Below the pieces are notes generated by a model. It did not search any database, was not told the origin of the DNA, and saw nothing but the letters and a program-made list of their open reading frames with translations. A program made the translations under genes and the position numbers. This document shows positions 1 to 4,863 of a stretch of 5,742 nt of DNA, in pieces. Position 1 is the first letter of the stretch, and the number at the start of each line of letters is the position of its first letter. The stretch is from Pseudomonadota bacterium. GTDB taxonomy: Bacteria; Myxococcota; Polyangia; Polyangiales; Polyangiaceae. Location of the stretch: positions 1 to 5,742 of the forward strand of contig JAEZYO010000181.1 in NCBI GenBank assembly GCA_023419055.1, given 5' to 3'.

Positions 1-134
1 CGCTCCGACGGCTCGAGCAGCCCTTCGCGGGGCGTCCGCATGGTAGCGACGACGTTCCAGCCCTGGGCGAGGAAGTAGCGCGCAGTTTCGAGGCCATAAC
101 CGGACGAGCAACCCGTGATCAGCACCGTTTTCAT
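1..134 (-). CDS. Short-chain dehydrogenase/reductase (SDR), N-terminal fragment
   Basis: Only the first 44 codons are inside the window; the gene continues past the left edge. The protein begins MKTVLITGCSSGYG, a first Rossmann beta strand followed by the classical SDR cofactor motif TGxxxGxG (residues 7-14). A helix (LETARYFLAQG) and a second strand (WNVVATMR) follow. Arg after the second strand is often seen in NADP-preferring members, so NADP(H) use is plausible but not proven. The substrate cannot be told; the catalytic Ser-Tyr-Lys lies outside the window. The ATG is the natural start because the Rossmann strand begins directly after it. An AGG lies about 9 bases upstream as a weak ribosome site. 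The gene diverges from an AraC-type regulator 72 bp away, and such pairs usually mean the regulator controls the dehydrogenase (inference). Confidence 0.88.
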   Translation of the reverse strand, partial: MKTVLITGCSSGYGLETARYFLAQGWNVVATMRTPREGLLEPSE

Positions 135-206
135 GCGGAGATACCTAGCGCTGCGCGACCGGACTATCTATCATACGAAGTCCGGTTTTCATTCGAGAGA
201 GTCCAG
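135..206. promoter_or_regulatory. Divergent promoter region between SDR and AraC regulator
   Basis: This 72-bp gap must hold the promoters of both divergent genes. It is clearly richer in A+T than the flanking coding DNA. A -10-like TATCAT at 169-174 reads toward the regulator. An overlapping TATGAT (reverse complement of 170-175) reads toward the dehydrogenase. Each matches the sigma-70 -10 consensus at five of six positions. Neither has a good -35 box at 16-18 bp, which would fit activator-dependent promoters. GAGAGAG at 195-201, five bases before the ATG at 207, is a reasonable ribosome site for the regulator. Promoter positions are inference from consensus matching only. Confidence 0.5.
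158..186. promoter_or_regulatory. Candidate operator: inverted repeat ACCGGACT-N13-AGTCCGGT
   Basis: Two perfect 8-bp arms, ACCGGACT at 158-165 and AGTCCGGT at 179-186, are separated by 13 bp. The arm centres are 21 bp apart, about two turns of the helix, so both half-sites face the same side. This geometry suits a dimeric regulator. The arms flank the two overlapping -10-like boxes. The obvious candidate to bind is the AraC-family protein encoded at 207, although AraC proteins more often use direct repeats, so another regulator is possible. Confidence 0.55.
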
Positions 207-1136
207 ATGGTCGACCCGCTATCCGAAGTGATCGCCCTGCTTCAACCACGCACCGTCTTCTCGAAACGCATCAGCGGAGCGGGGCGCTGGGGCGTCCGCT
301 ATTCGGCGTTCGGTCACCCGAGCTTCTGCGCGGTGCTGGAAGGGAGCTGCCGGCTCGCGGTCGACGGCCACCCCGCTTTGACACTCGAGGCCGGCGACTT
401 CGTCCTCTTGCCGGCGACGCCCGCCTTCACGATGTCGGGATTCGAGCCGGTCAAGCCGGAGCTCATCGATCCGAAGGTGATGGCCGCGCCGGCAGAGGAG
501 GTCCGCCACGGCACGCGCGGCGGGCGCCCCGACGTGCGATTGCTGGGCGGATACTTCGTCTTCGAATCTCCTGACGCCGCGATGCTCGTGTCGCTGCTGC
601 CCCAGGTCATCCATGTCCGAGGCGTCGAGAGGCTCGCCGTGTTGGTGGGGCTGGTCGGCGACGAAGCCATGGGAAAGAAGTCCGGGCGAGAGCTCGTGCT
701 GGGGCGCCTGGTCGAGGTGCTGCTCATCGAGGCGTTGCGCTCGACCCCGGAGGAGGACGCGCCTCCCGGTCTCTTGCGCGGGTTGTCCGACGCGCGGCTC
801 GCTCCGGCGATTCGACAGATGCACCAGAAGCTTGGGCGATCCTGGACGGTGGCCGAGCTCGCCAAGGTCGCCGCGCTCTCGCGTTCGGCGTTCTTCGAGC
901 GCTTCGTCCGCACGGTAGGGGTGGCGCCGATGGAGTACCTCGTGGCTTGGCGCATGGCCGTCGCCAAGGATTTGATCCGCCAAGATCTCGGGCTCGCCGC
1001 GGTGGCTGACCGCGTCGGCTACAGCTCCGCGAGCGCCTTCAGCACTGCGTTCACGCGACACGTGGGTGAGCCCCCGAGCTCGTTCGCGCGCGGAGCGCGT
1101 GAGGGCCGAGTCGCCGAGGAGCGAACGGCACGCTAG
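207..1136 (+). CDS. AraC-family transcriptional regulator with N-terminal cupin-like sensor domain
   Basis: This 309-residue protein has the usual length and two-part layout of AraC regulators. Residues about 10-200 match the cupin_6/AraC-binding type of sensor (VLEGSCRLAVDG, then LEAGDFVLLPA, typical of the cupin barrel). The DNA-binding domain spans about 195-300. Its first helix-turn-helix is WTVAELAKVAALSRSAFFERF (about 213-233). It is followed by the conserved linker GVAPMEYLVAWRM (238-250) and a second helix-turn-helix around VADRVGYSSASAFSTAF (266-282). The GxxPxxYLxxWRM and VGYxSxxAFxxAFxR signatures are diagnostic of the family. The effector is unknown. It diverges from an SDR gene and is followed after 9 bp by an SRPBCC gene in the same frame. 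The likely targets are the SDR promoter and its own. The ATG at 207 has a GA-rich ribosome site five bases upstream. Confidence 0.93.
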   Translation: MVDPLSEVIALLQPRTVFSKRISGAGRWGVRYSAFGHPSFCAVLEGSCRLAVDGHPALTLEAGDFVLLPATPAFTMSGFEPVKPELIDPKVMAAPAEEVRHGTRGGRPDVRLLGGYFVFESPDAAMLVSLLPQVIHVRGVERLAVLVGLVGDEAMGKKSGRELVLGRLVEVLLIEALRSTPEEDAPPGLLRGLSDARLAPAIRQMHQKLGRSWTVAELAKVAALSRSAFFERFVRTVGVAPMEYLVAWRMAVAKDLIRQDLGLAAVADRVGYSSASAFSTAFTRHVGEPPSSFARGAREGRVAEERTAR

Positions 1137-1145
1137 GCTTGCCCC

Positions 1146-1625
1146 TTGTCGAGCGAGACCAACGAGCGCCGAGTCGATCGGAGAAGCCTCGAGATTGCAG
1201 CCGAGCCAGCCGCGATCTACGCCGCGTTTTCCGACCCCGCCGCGCTGATGAAATGGCTCCCTCCGGGGACGATGACGGGCCGAGCGCTCGAGTACGACTT
1301 CCGAGAGGGCGGTCGCTACCGCATTGCCCTCACCTATGACGACGCGTCGCCGAGCACGGCGGGCAAGACCGCCGAACGCACCGACGTCAGCGGCGGACGT
1401 TTCGTCTCGCTCGAAGCTGGACGGCTCATCGTTCAAACCGTCGAGTTCGAGTCTCAAGACGCCGCCTTCGCCGGCGAGATGATCATGACCTGGTCCTTCG
1501 AGCCGACAACGACCGGAACGCGGGTCACGGTGACCGCCGAGAATGTTCCGCCGGGGATCAGCCCCGCCGATCACGACGAGGGCCTCCGCTCGTCTCTCGA
1601 GAACCTCGCCGCCTTCGTGCGCTGA
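1146..1625 (+). CDS. SRPBCC/AHSA1-type (START-like) small ligand-binding domain protein
   Basis: The 159-residue product has the single-domain helix-grip fold pattern of the SRPBCC superfamily, AHSA1 branch. There is a first strand RRSLEIAAEPAAIYAAF (12-28), then a tryptophan-containing helix segment (DPAALMKWLPP, 30-40), then YDFREGGRYRIAL (50-62). A late pair of strands, MTWSFEP and TRVTVTAE, leads into a C-terminal helix (EGLRSSLENLAAFV) that closes the cavity. The family usually binds hydrophobic small molecules; the ligand here is unknown. The start is TTG at 1146, the only plausible start codon between the preceding in-frame stop (1134-1136) and the ATG at residue 35, which would remove the first strand. 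The gene is almost certainly co-transcribed with the AraC regulator 9 bp upstream and may depend on it for translation. The ribosome site is weak. The stop lies in a palindrome shared with the converging gene. Confidence 0.87.
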   Translation: MSSETNERRVDRRSLEIAAEPAAIYAAFSDPAALMKWLPPGTMTGRALEYDFREGGRYRIALTYDDASPSTAGKTAERTDVSGGRFVSLEAGRLIVQTVEFESQDAAFAGEMIMTWSFEPTTTGTRVTVTAENVPPGISPADHDEGLRSSLENLAAFVR

Positions 1626-1635
1626 GCGGCGCTCA
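1623..1635. repeat. 13-bp palindrome containing both convergent stop codons
   Basis: TGAGCG-G-CGCTCA is an inverted repeat with 6-bp arms around one central base. The left arm begins with the TGA stop of the SRPBCC gene. The right arm ends with TCA, the TGA stop of the minus-strand gene. The stem is short, the loop is too tight for the full stem to form, and no T-run follows on either strand, so it is not a convincing intrinsic terminator. It may nevertheless mark the bidirectional end of two transcripts. Confidence 0.4.
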
Positions 1636-3006
1636 CGGCTCGGGGGGTCGAGCGCAGCGCAGGCCGGTCGCGTAGTCACCGCGGAACGTATCGGCGTCGT
1701 ACGAGACCGAGGTCCGATTGTAGGAGAACATCAGGCTGGAGCCGAGGTTCGGCCCGGTATGGAACCCCGCCCCGGGAAGCACGCGGTTCGGCGTGTCGCC
1801 GGTGAGGTACGCGCAGTCCTCGCACGGGTTCACGTAGCCCGAGTAACGATCGACGAGCCACTCCCACACGTTACCGATCAGGTCGAGCTGGCCGTAACGA
1901 CCGGCTCCCAACTCTGCGAAACCCACGGGCGCTGCGTTCTCCGGTCCGGTGCAGGTATCGAAGCCACTCGCCGCGCTGCACTCACCGTCCGGGTAGCAGC
2001 AATCGTAGATCGCGTACTCGTTCTCGACGCCCGGCGCCGTCGAGCCCCACGGGTAGCGCCGCTGCTCGTCCCCCCCGGCCGCCGCGTACTTCCACTCCGC
2101 TTCGGACGGCAAGAACCCGCCGTCCCAGATGCAGAAGGCGTACGCCTCGTACCAGGTGGTGCAGATGATCGGCCGCGTCTCGTAGTCGCCGGGCTCGGTC
2201 GTCCACGAGCCGTAAATCTGACACCCCGACTGCGCGTCACCGCTGTCGCTCCGGAGCAGAGCCGCCCACTCTTCGGTTGCGCCCGGGCCGCTCGGGATCT
2301 TGCTGTTCCAGCTCTCGCTCCAGCCCGGCTCGAACGAACCTGGTGCGCCGCTGTCCGCGAGCCCCTGGCCGCCGTTCAAGTGAGTGTGCTTCCCGGCGCC
2401 CTGGGCTGGAGGCGACCCGCCGCTTTCCAGGTACTTCACGTACTCGCGAAAGCGCGCGACCGTCACCTCGTACTTGTCGAGACGGTAGGTGCTGATGCTC
2501 GCCGGATCAGCGGTACCCGTCGGACCACTCCCCGAGTTGACGTAGGTCCGAAAATAGGTGCCGCCTTCGACCGGAAGGCTCGTGCAGCAGCTCTCGTCTC
2601 CGTTCACGCCGCACGTGGTGCGACCGGGACCGCTCGTCGCGCAGCTCGGTGGTTCACCTGCGGGCGCGCCGCCGCCGCCTCCACCTTGCCCAGACTTACC
2701 GCCGGCGCCTGCCGACACGCCGCCGGCGCCAGAGCCCGCGGTTCCCCCGCCCGCGCCGCCCGTCACTTTCATGCCGCCAGCGCCGAGCCCGCCTGCTCCC
2801 GAGCTTCCAACGCCGGGCTGCGCTCCGCTACCAGCGCTCCCCGCCACCAGCCCGGTGCCGCCTTCAGCGCTCGAGCCGTCGTCACCGCAGCCCGCCTGAA
2901 GGCTCGTGAGGCTCGAAGCGAGCGCAAGCGTTGCCGCGAGCGGCGTCCGCCGCCAAAACGAGCGACCGATCCGAGACCCAGTCTCGCGTGGCTCGACGGT
3001 TCGCAT
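1633..3006 (-). CDS. Secreted/lipoprotein FGE-sulfatase (SUMF1/PvdO-like) domain protein
   Basis: The protein has 457 residues. An N-terminal export signal has arginines at 15, 19 and 20 and a hydrophobic stretch at 23-36, and ends at LQAGC with Cys40 as the candidate lipidated residue. Gln at -3 makes the lipobox weak. Residues 41-120 are a Gly/Ala/Ser-rich flexible linker. The FGE-sulfatase domain fills about 121-457: LDKYEVT (176-182), FLPSEAEWKYAAAGG (298-312), YPWG (318-321), GQLDLIGNVWEW (372-383) and the closing TGLRCAR (447-453). True formylglycine-generating enzymes carry a copper-binding cysteine pair after the GGS-type motif. Here the matching region (about 410-430) has no cysteine, so FGE activity is unlikely. 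Many other cysteines (122, 132, 140, 141, 262, 282, 336, 337, 343, 352, 395, 398) suggest disulfides outside the cytoplasm. Start: ATG at 3006 with only a weak GGGA upstream. The function is unknown. Confidence 0.9.
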   Translation of the reverse strand: MRTVEPRETGSRIGRSFWRRTPLAATLALASSLTSLQAGCGDDGSSAEGGTGLVAGSAGSGAQPGVGSSGAGGLGAGGMKVTGGAGGGTAGSGAGGVSAGAGGKSGQGGGGGGAPAGEPPSCATSGPGRTTCGVNGDESCCTSLPVEGGTYFRTYVNSGSGPTGTADPASISTYRLDKYEVTVARFREYVKYLESGGSPPAQGAGKHTHLNGGQGLADSGAPGSFEPGWSESWNSKIPSGPGATEEWAALLRSDSGDAQSGCQIYGSWTTEPGDYETRPIICTTWYEAYAFCIWDGGFLPSEAEWKYAAAGGDEQRRYPWGSTAPGVENEYAIYDCCYPDGECSAASGFDTCTGPENAAPVGFAELGAGRYGQLDLIGNVWEWLVDRYSGYVNPCEDCAYLTGDTPNRVLPGAGFHTGPNLGSSLMFSYNRTSVSYDADTFRGDYATGLRCARPPEP

Positions 3007-3123
3007 GGCCGGAGGTTCCCAAACACCCCTCCTCGCCGCAAGAACTTGCGCCCACCATCACGCATTCACTTGCGTATGGAATGGCAACAAACTGCGCGAG
3101 ACGCGCCCGGTAGCGCCTGGCAG
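3007..3123 (-). promoter_or_regulatory. Upstream region of the FGE-like gene with repeated ACTTGCG motif
   Basis: This 117-bp gap precedes the FGE-like gene. It contains a perfect inverted repeat, CGCAAG-AA-CTTGCG (3037-3050). A second copy of ACTTGCG lies at 3068-3074, 24 bp from the first copy at 3044-3050. A weaker inverted repeat, CATTC/GAATG (3063-3067 and 3079-3083), surrounds the second copy. These could be protein-binding sites controlling the FGE-like gene. I see no clear -35/-10 pair. A GAGGAGG sequence (minus strand, about 3028-3034) lies about 20 bases from the ATG, too far to serve it, with no in-frame start nearer. Confidence 0.35.
3085..3106 (-). terminator. Weak hairpin terminator candidate after the methyltransferase
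   Basis: Read on the minus strand, GCGCG-TCT-CGCGC (positions 3106-3094) forms a five-pair all-GC stem with a three-base loop. It is followed by AGTTTGTTG, a broken T-rich tail. It begins 18 bases past the methyltransferase stop, where a terminator is expected. The short stem and interrupted T-tract make it weak. Confidence 0.35.
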
Positions 3124-3990
3124 CTACTCGGGAACGCGACCGGTCACGAACCAGGTGCTCGAGGGTGCCCAGATCCCATCTTCCCTTCGATACGCGGCCA
3201 GGACTTCGCGGAGCGCCTTCGCGACCTCGGGCTTCAGCGCTTCCCCCTGCTCCTTCGCGAGGCGGATGATCTCGCCTGCCGGGCCGAGCGCCATCGCGAA
3301 CTCGATGGCCTCCTCGAGCTCTCGGCCGATGCAGATGTCGGCATCGAAGCGCTCGAAGGTGACTTCGCTGAAACCCGCGGCTTGCATCAGGTCACTGACC
3401 AGGTCCGCGCCCGCCAGCGAGAACGGACCCGGGCCACAATGCACCTCATCGGTTTCCTCGGGCGAAACGACGGGGACGAGCTCGCGAACCCGACGCTCCG
3501 ATTCGTGGAGCCACGGATTGTCCTCGCGCTTTCGCCACACGATCATGGTGAAGGAGCCGCCTGGGCGGAGCGAGCGCCGGATATTTCGGAACGCGGCGCC
3601 CGGCAGGTTGAAGAACATCGTGCCGAAGCGAGCGAACGCCGCGTCGTACGGCCCGTGAAGATCATCGACCTGGACGTCGGCCGTGAAGAACGTGGTGTTC
3701 GCCGGACCGTGCTCGCGGGCCTCGCCTGTCGCGGCTTCGACGAAGTTTCGAGCGCAATCTACCCCCACGGCGGAGCCACTGGCGCCGACTTGCAGCCCGA
3801 TCTGGCGGGTCGTGTCGCCGAATCCGCACCCGATGTCGAGCACCCTCATCCCCGGCTGGAAAGGGCGACGCCTCAACGCTTCGTCGCTGTGAGCCGCGAG
3901 CCCGACGGTGAGGAGATGCCGGAACCGGCAGAACTTCTCGAACAGGATGGTGTTCCAGGCCTCGATGACGATGTCATTGTCGGAAGTCAC
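3124..3990 (-). CDS. Class I SAM-dependent methyltransferase
   Basis: The 288-residue protein has a Rossmann-type methyltransferase domain. Motif I, VLDIGCGFGDTT, lies at residues 50-61. The acidic residue ending strand 2 is Asp78 (AVGVDCARNF), and TFFTADVQ (100-107) supplies the adenine-contacting Asp105. YDAAFARFGTMFF (115-127) is the motif IV region, and LRPGGSFTMIVW is the post-motif strand typical of UbiE-like enzymes. The N-terminus, IVIEAWNTILFEKFCRFRHLL, probably forms a substrate-side cap. The methyl acceptor cannot be told. I chose the GTG at 3990 because AGGGAGG sits seven bases upstream and the domain begins directly after it. The frame stays open further upstream (to 4284), but only by running antisense over the next gene. 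It lies 65 bp downstream of the GT2 gene on the same strand, so the two may be co-transcribed. Confidence 0.9.
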   Translation of the reverse strand: MTSDNDIVIEAWNTILFEKFCRFRHLLTVGLAAHSDEALRRRPFQPGMRVLDIGCGFGDTTRQIGLQVGASGSAVGVDCARNFVEAATGEAREHGPANTTFFTADVQVDDLHGPYDAAFARFGTMFFNLPGAAFRNIRRSLRPGGSFTMIVWRKREDNPWLHESERRVRELVPVVSPEETDEVHCGPGPFSLAGADLVSDLMQAAGFSEVTFERFDADICIGRELEEAIEFAMALGPAGEIIRLAKEQGEALKPEVAKALREVLAAYRREDGIWAPSSTWFVTGRVPE

Positions 3991-3996
3991 GGCGCG

Positions 3997-4003
3997 TCCT
4001 CCC
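3997..4003 (-). promoter_or_regulatory. Strong Shine-Dalgarno deciding the methyltransferase GTG start
   Basis: On the minus strand the bases before the GTG at 3990 include AGGGAGG followed by ACGCGCC. This is a near-consensus ribosome site at a good distance. It supports the GTG start over any start further upstream in the same frame. Confidence 0.65.
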
Positions 4004-4055
4004 TGGGTGCAGCGTAGCCGGAGCGAGACCCGCTCGCCACCTGGGGCGCCCGACC

Positions 4056-4760
4056 TCAGCTCAACAGATTGTGCTTCGTAATCGCGTAGAGCGCGCGGAA
4101 GCCGTCCTTCACGCCGATCTTCTTCCCTTCGGCGTAGGTGCGGCCATAGTACGAGATGCCCACCTCGTAGATGCGGCACTTCTGCTTCGCGAGCTTCGCG
4201 ATCACCTCGGGCTCGAACCCGAAGCGATCCTCCGTGAGGCGGATTTGCTTGAGCACGTCGGCGCGGAAGACCTTGTACCCGCACTCCATGTCAGTCAGGT
4301 TGAGGTCCGACATCACGTTCGAGAGCAGCGTCAGGAAGCGGTTTCCGACCATGTGCCAGAAGTAGACGACACGGTGCGCTTCGGAGCCCGCGAAACGCGA
4401 GCCAATCACGACGTCCGCTTTCCCCGAGAGGATGGGCGCCAAGAGCTTCGGGTACTCGTTCGGGTCGTACTCCAGGTCGGCGTCCTGAATCAGGATCAGC
4501 TCACCTGACGCACGCGCGAAGCCCGCCCGCAGGGCAGCCCCCTTACCCTGATTTTTCTGGCGAACGTAGACGTCGATTTCGCTCCCGAGCGACTGGCAGA
4601 TCTCCCGCGTGCCGTCGATGGACCCGTCATCGACCACGACGAGCTCGAACTTTACCCCGGGCACCTTCACCGCCCGCACGTTGCGGATGATTTGCCGGAT
4701 CGTCCCCGCCTCGTTGTAGGCGGGAATGACGACGGATACCGTCACTGTCGAATCACTCAT
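4056..4760 (-). CDS. Family 2 glycosyltransferase, DPM1-like (polyprenyl-phosphate sugar synthase type)
   Basis: The 234-residue protein is a single GT-A domain. VSVVIPAYNEAGTI (8-21) opens the nucleotide-binding fold, and ELVVVDDGSIDGT (39-51) contains the UDP/GDP-sugar-binding Asp44/Asp45. NQGKGAALRAGF (70-81) is the typical GKG loop, and QDADLEYDP (92-100) holds the metal-binding DxD (Asp93, Asp95). VVIGSRF (117-123) is a hallmark of the dolichol/polyprenyl-phosphate mannosyl- and glucosyltransferase group. There is no C-terminal membrane segment, so it resembles the soluble DPM1 class, working on the cytoplasmic face of the membrane. The sugar is unknown. Start: ATG at 4760, just before the first strand. 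A GTG at 4799 would add 13 residues; no ribosome site favours either. It diverges from a membrane protein that may use its product (inference). Confidence 0.92.
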   Translation of the reverse strand: MSDSTVTVSVVIPAYNEAGTIRQIIRNVRAVKVPGVKFELVVVDDGSIDGTREICQSLGSEIDVYVRQKNQGKGAALRAGFARASGELILIQDADLEYDPNEYPKLLAPILSGKADVVIGSRFAGSEAHRVVYFWHMVGNRFLTLLSNVMSDLNLTDMECGYKVFRADVLKQIRLTEDRFGFEPEVIAKLAKQKCRIYEVGISYYGRTYAEGKKIGVKDGFRALYAITKHNLLS

Positions 4761-4863
4761 CGGCGAGCAAAGGTAATGCGCTCTCGGGCGGGACTCCACG
4801 TGGAATGCGTACAGGCGCGGCTTGACCCGTGGAGCAGCACCCGCCTAGGTTACCGGCCGCACC
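4761..4863. promoter_or_regulatory. Divergent promoter region between GT2 and membrane protein genes
   Basis: This 103-bp gap separates two divergent genes. Toward the plus-strand gene there is a possible sigma-70 pair, TTGACC at 4822-4827 and TAGGTT at 4846-4851, with an 18-bp spacer. It would place the transcript start only a few bases before the GTG at 4864. A perfect 10-bp palindrome, TCCACGTGGA, lies at 4795-4804 and could be a regulator site. I found no convincing promoter for the minus-strand gene. All of this is motif matching by eye. Confidence 0.4.
4795..4804. repeat. 10-bp perfect palindrome TCCACGTGGA
   Basis: The self-complementary TCCACGTGGA with a CACGTG core lies in the divergent intergenic region. 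One such palindrome can occur by chance in GC-rich DNA, so its role as an operator is only suggested by its position. Confidence 0.3.

Noticed and set aside
219..1679. Minus-strand open frame (486 codons) opposite the AraC and SRPBCC genes
   Set aside because: The product is low-complexity, Arg/Glu/His-rich and without motifs, while the opposite strand encodes two recognisable families.
2558..2899. Proline-rich plus-strand frame (113 codons)
   Set aside because: It is the complement of the Gly/Ala/Ser linker of the FGE-like protein; repeated GGC codons read as GCC/CCG on the other strand.
3007..3065. Alternative upstream start for the FGE-like gene using the GAGGAGG sequence
   Set aside because: The GTG next to it is out of frame with the lipoprotein, and no in-frame start codon lies between it and the ATG at 3006.
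1543..4017. Very long plus-strand open frame (824 codons)
   Set aside because: It runs antisense to the FGE-like and methyltransferase genes, both of which have clear family motifs. Its Arg/Ala/Pro-rich product shows no domain. It is a by-product of GC-rich codon bias.
4021..4037. Hairpin GAGCG/CGCTC between the GT2 and methyltransferase genes as a terminator
   Set aside because: The five-pair stem has alternative pairings and no T-run on the minus strand; such short repeats are expected by chance at this GC content.
3991..4284. N-terminal extension of the methyltransferase frame by about 98 codons
   Set aside because: It overlaps the GT2 gene on the same strand in another frame, has shadow-like Arg-rich composition, and the GTG at 3990 has a strong ribosome site.
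4761..4799. GTG at 4799 as the start of the GT2 gene
   Set aside because: It adds 13 residues (SRPRAHYLC...) with no family feature and lacks a ribosome site; the ATG at 4760 directly precedes the first strand of the fold. Not fully excluded.
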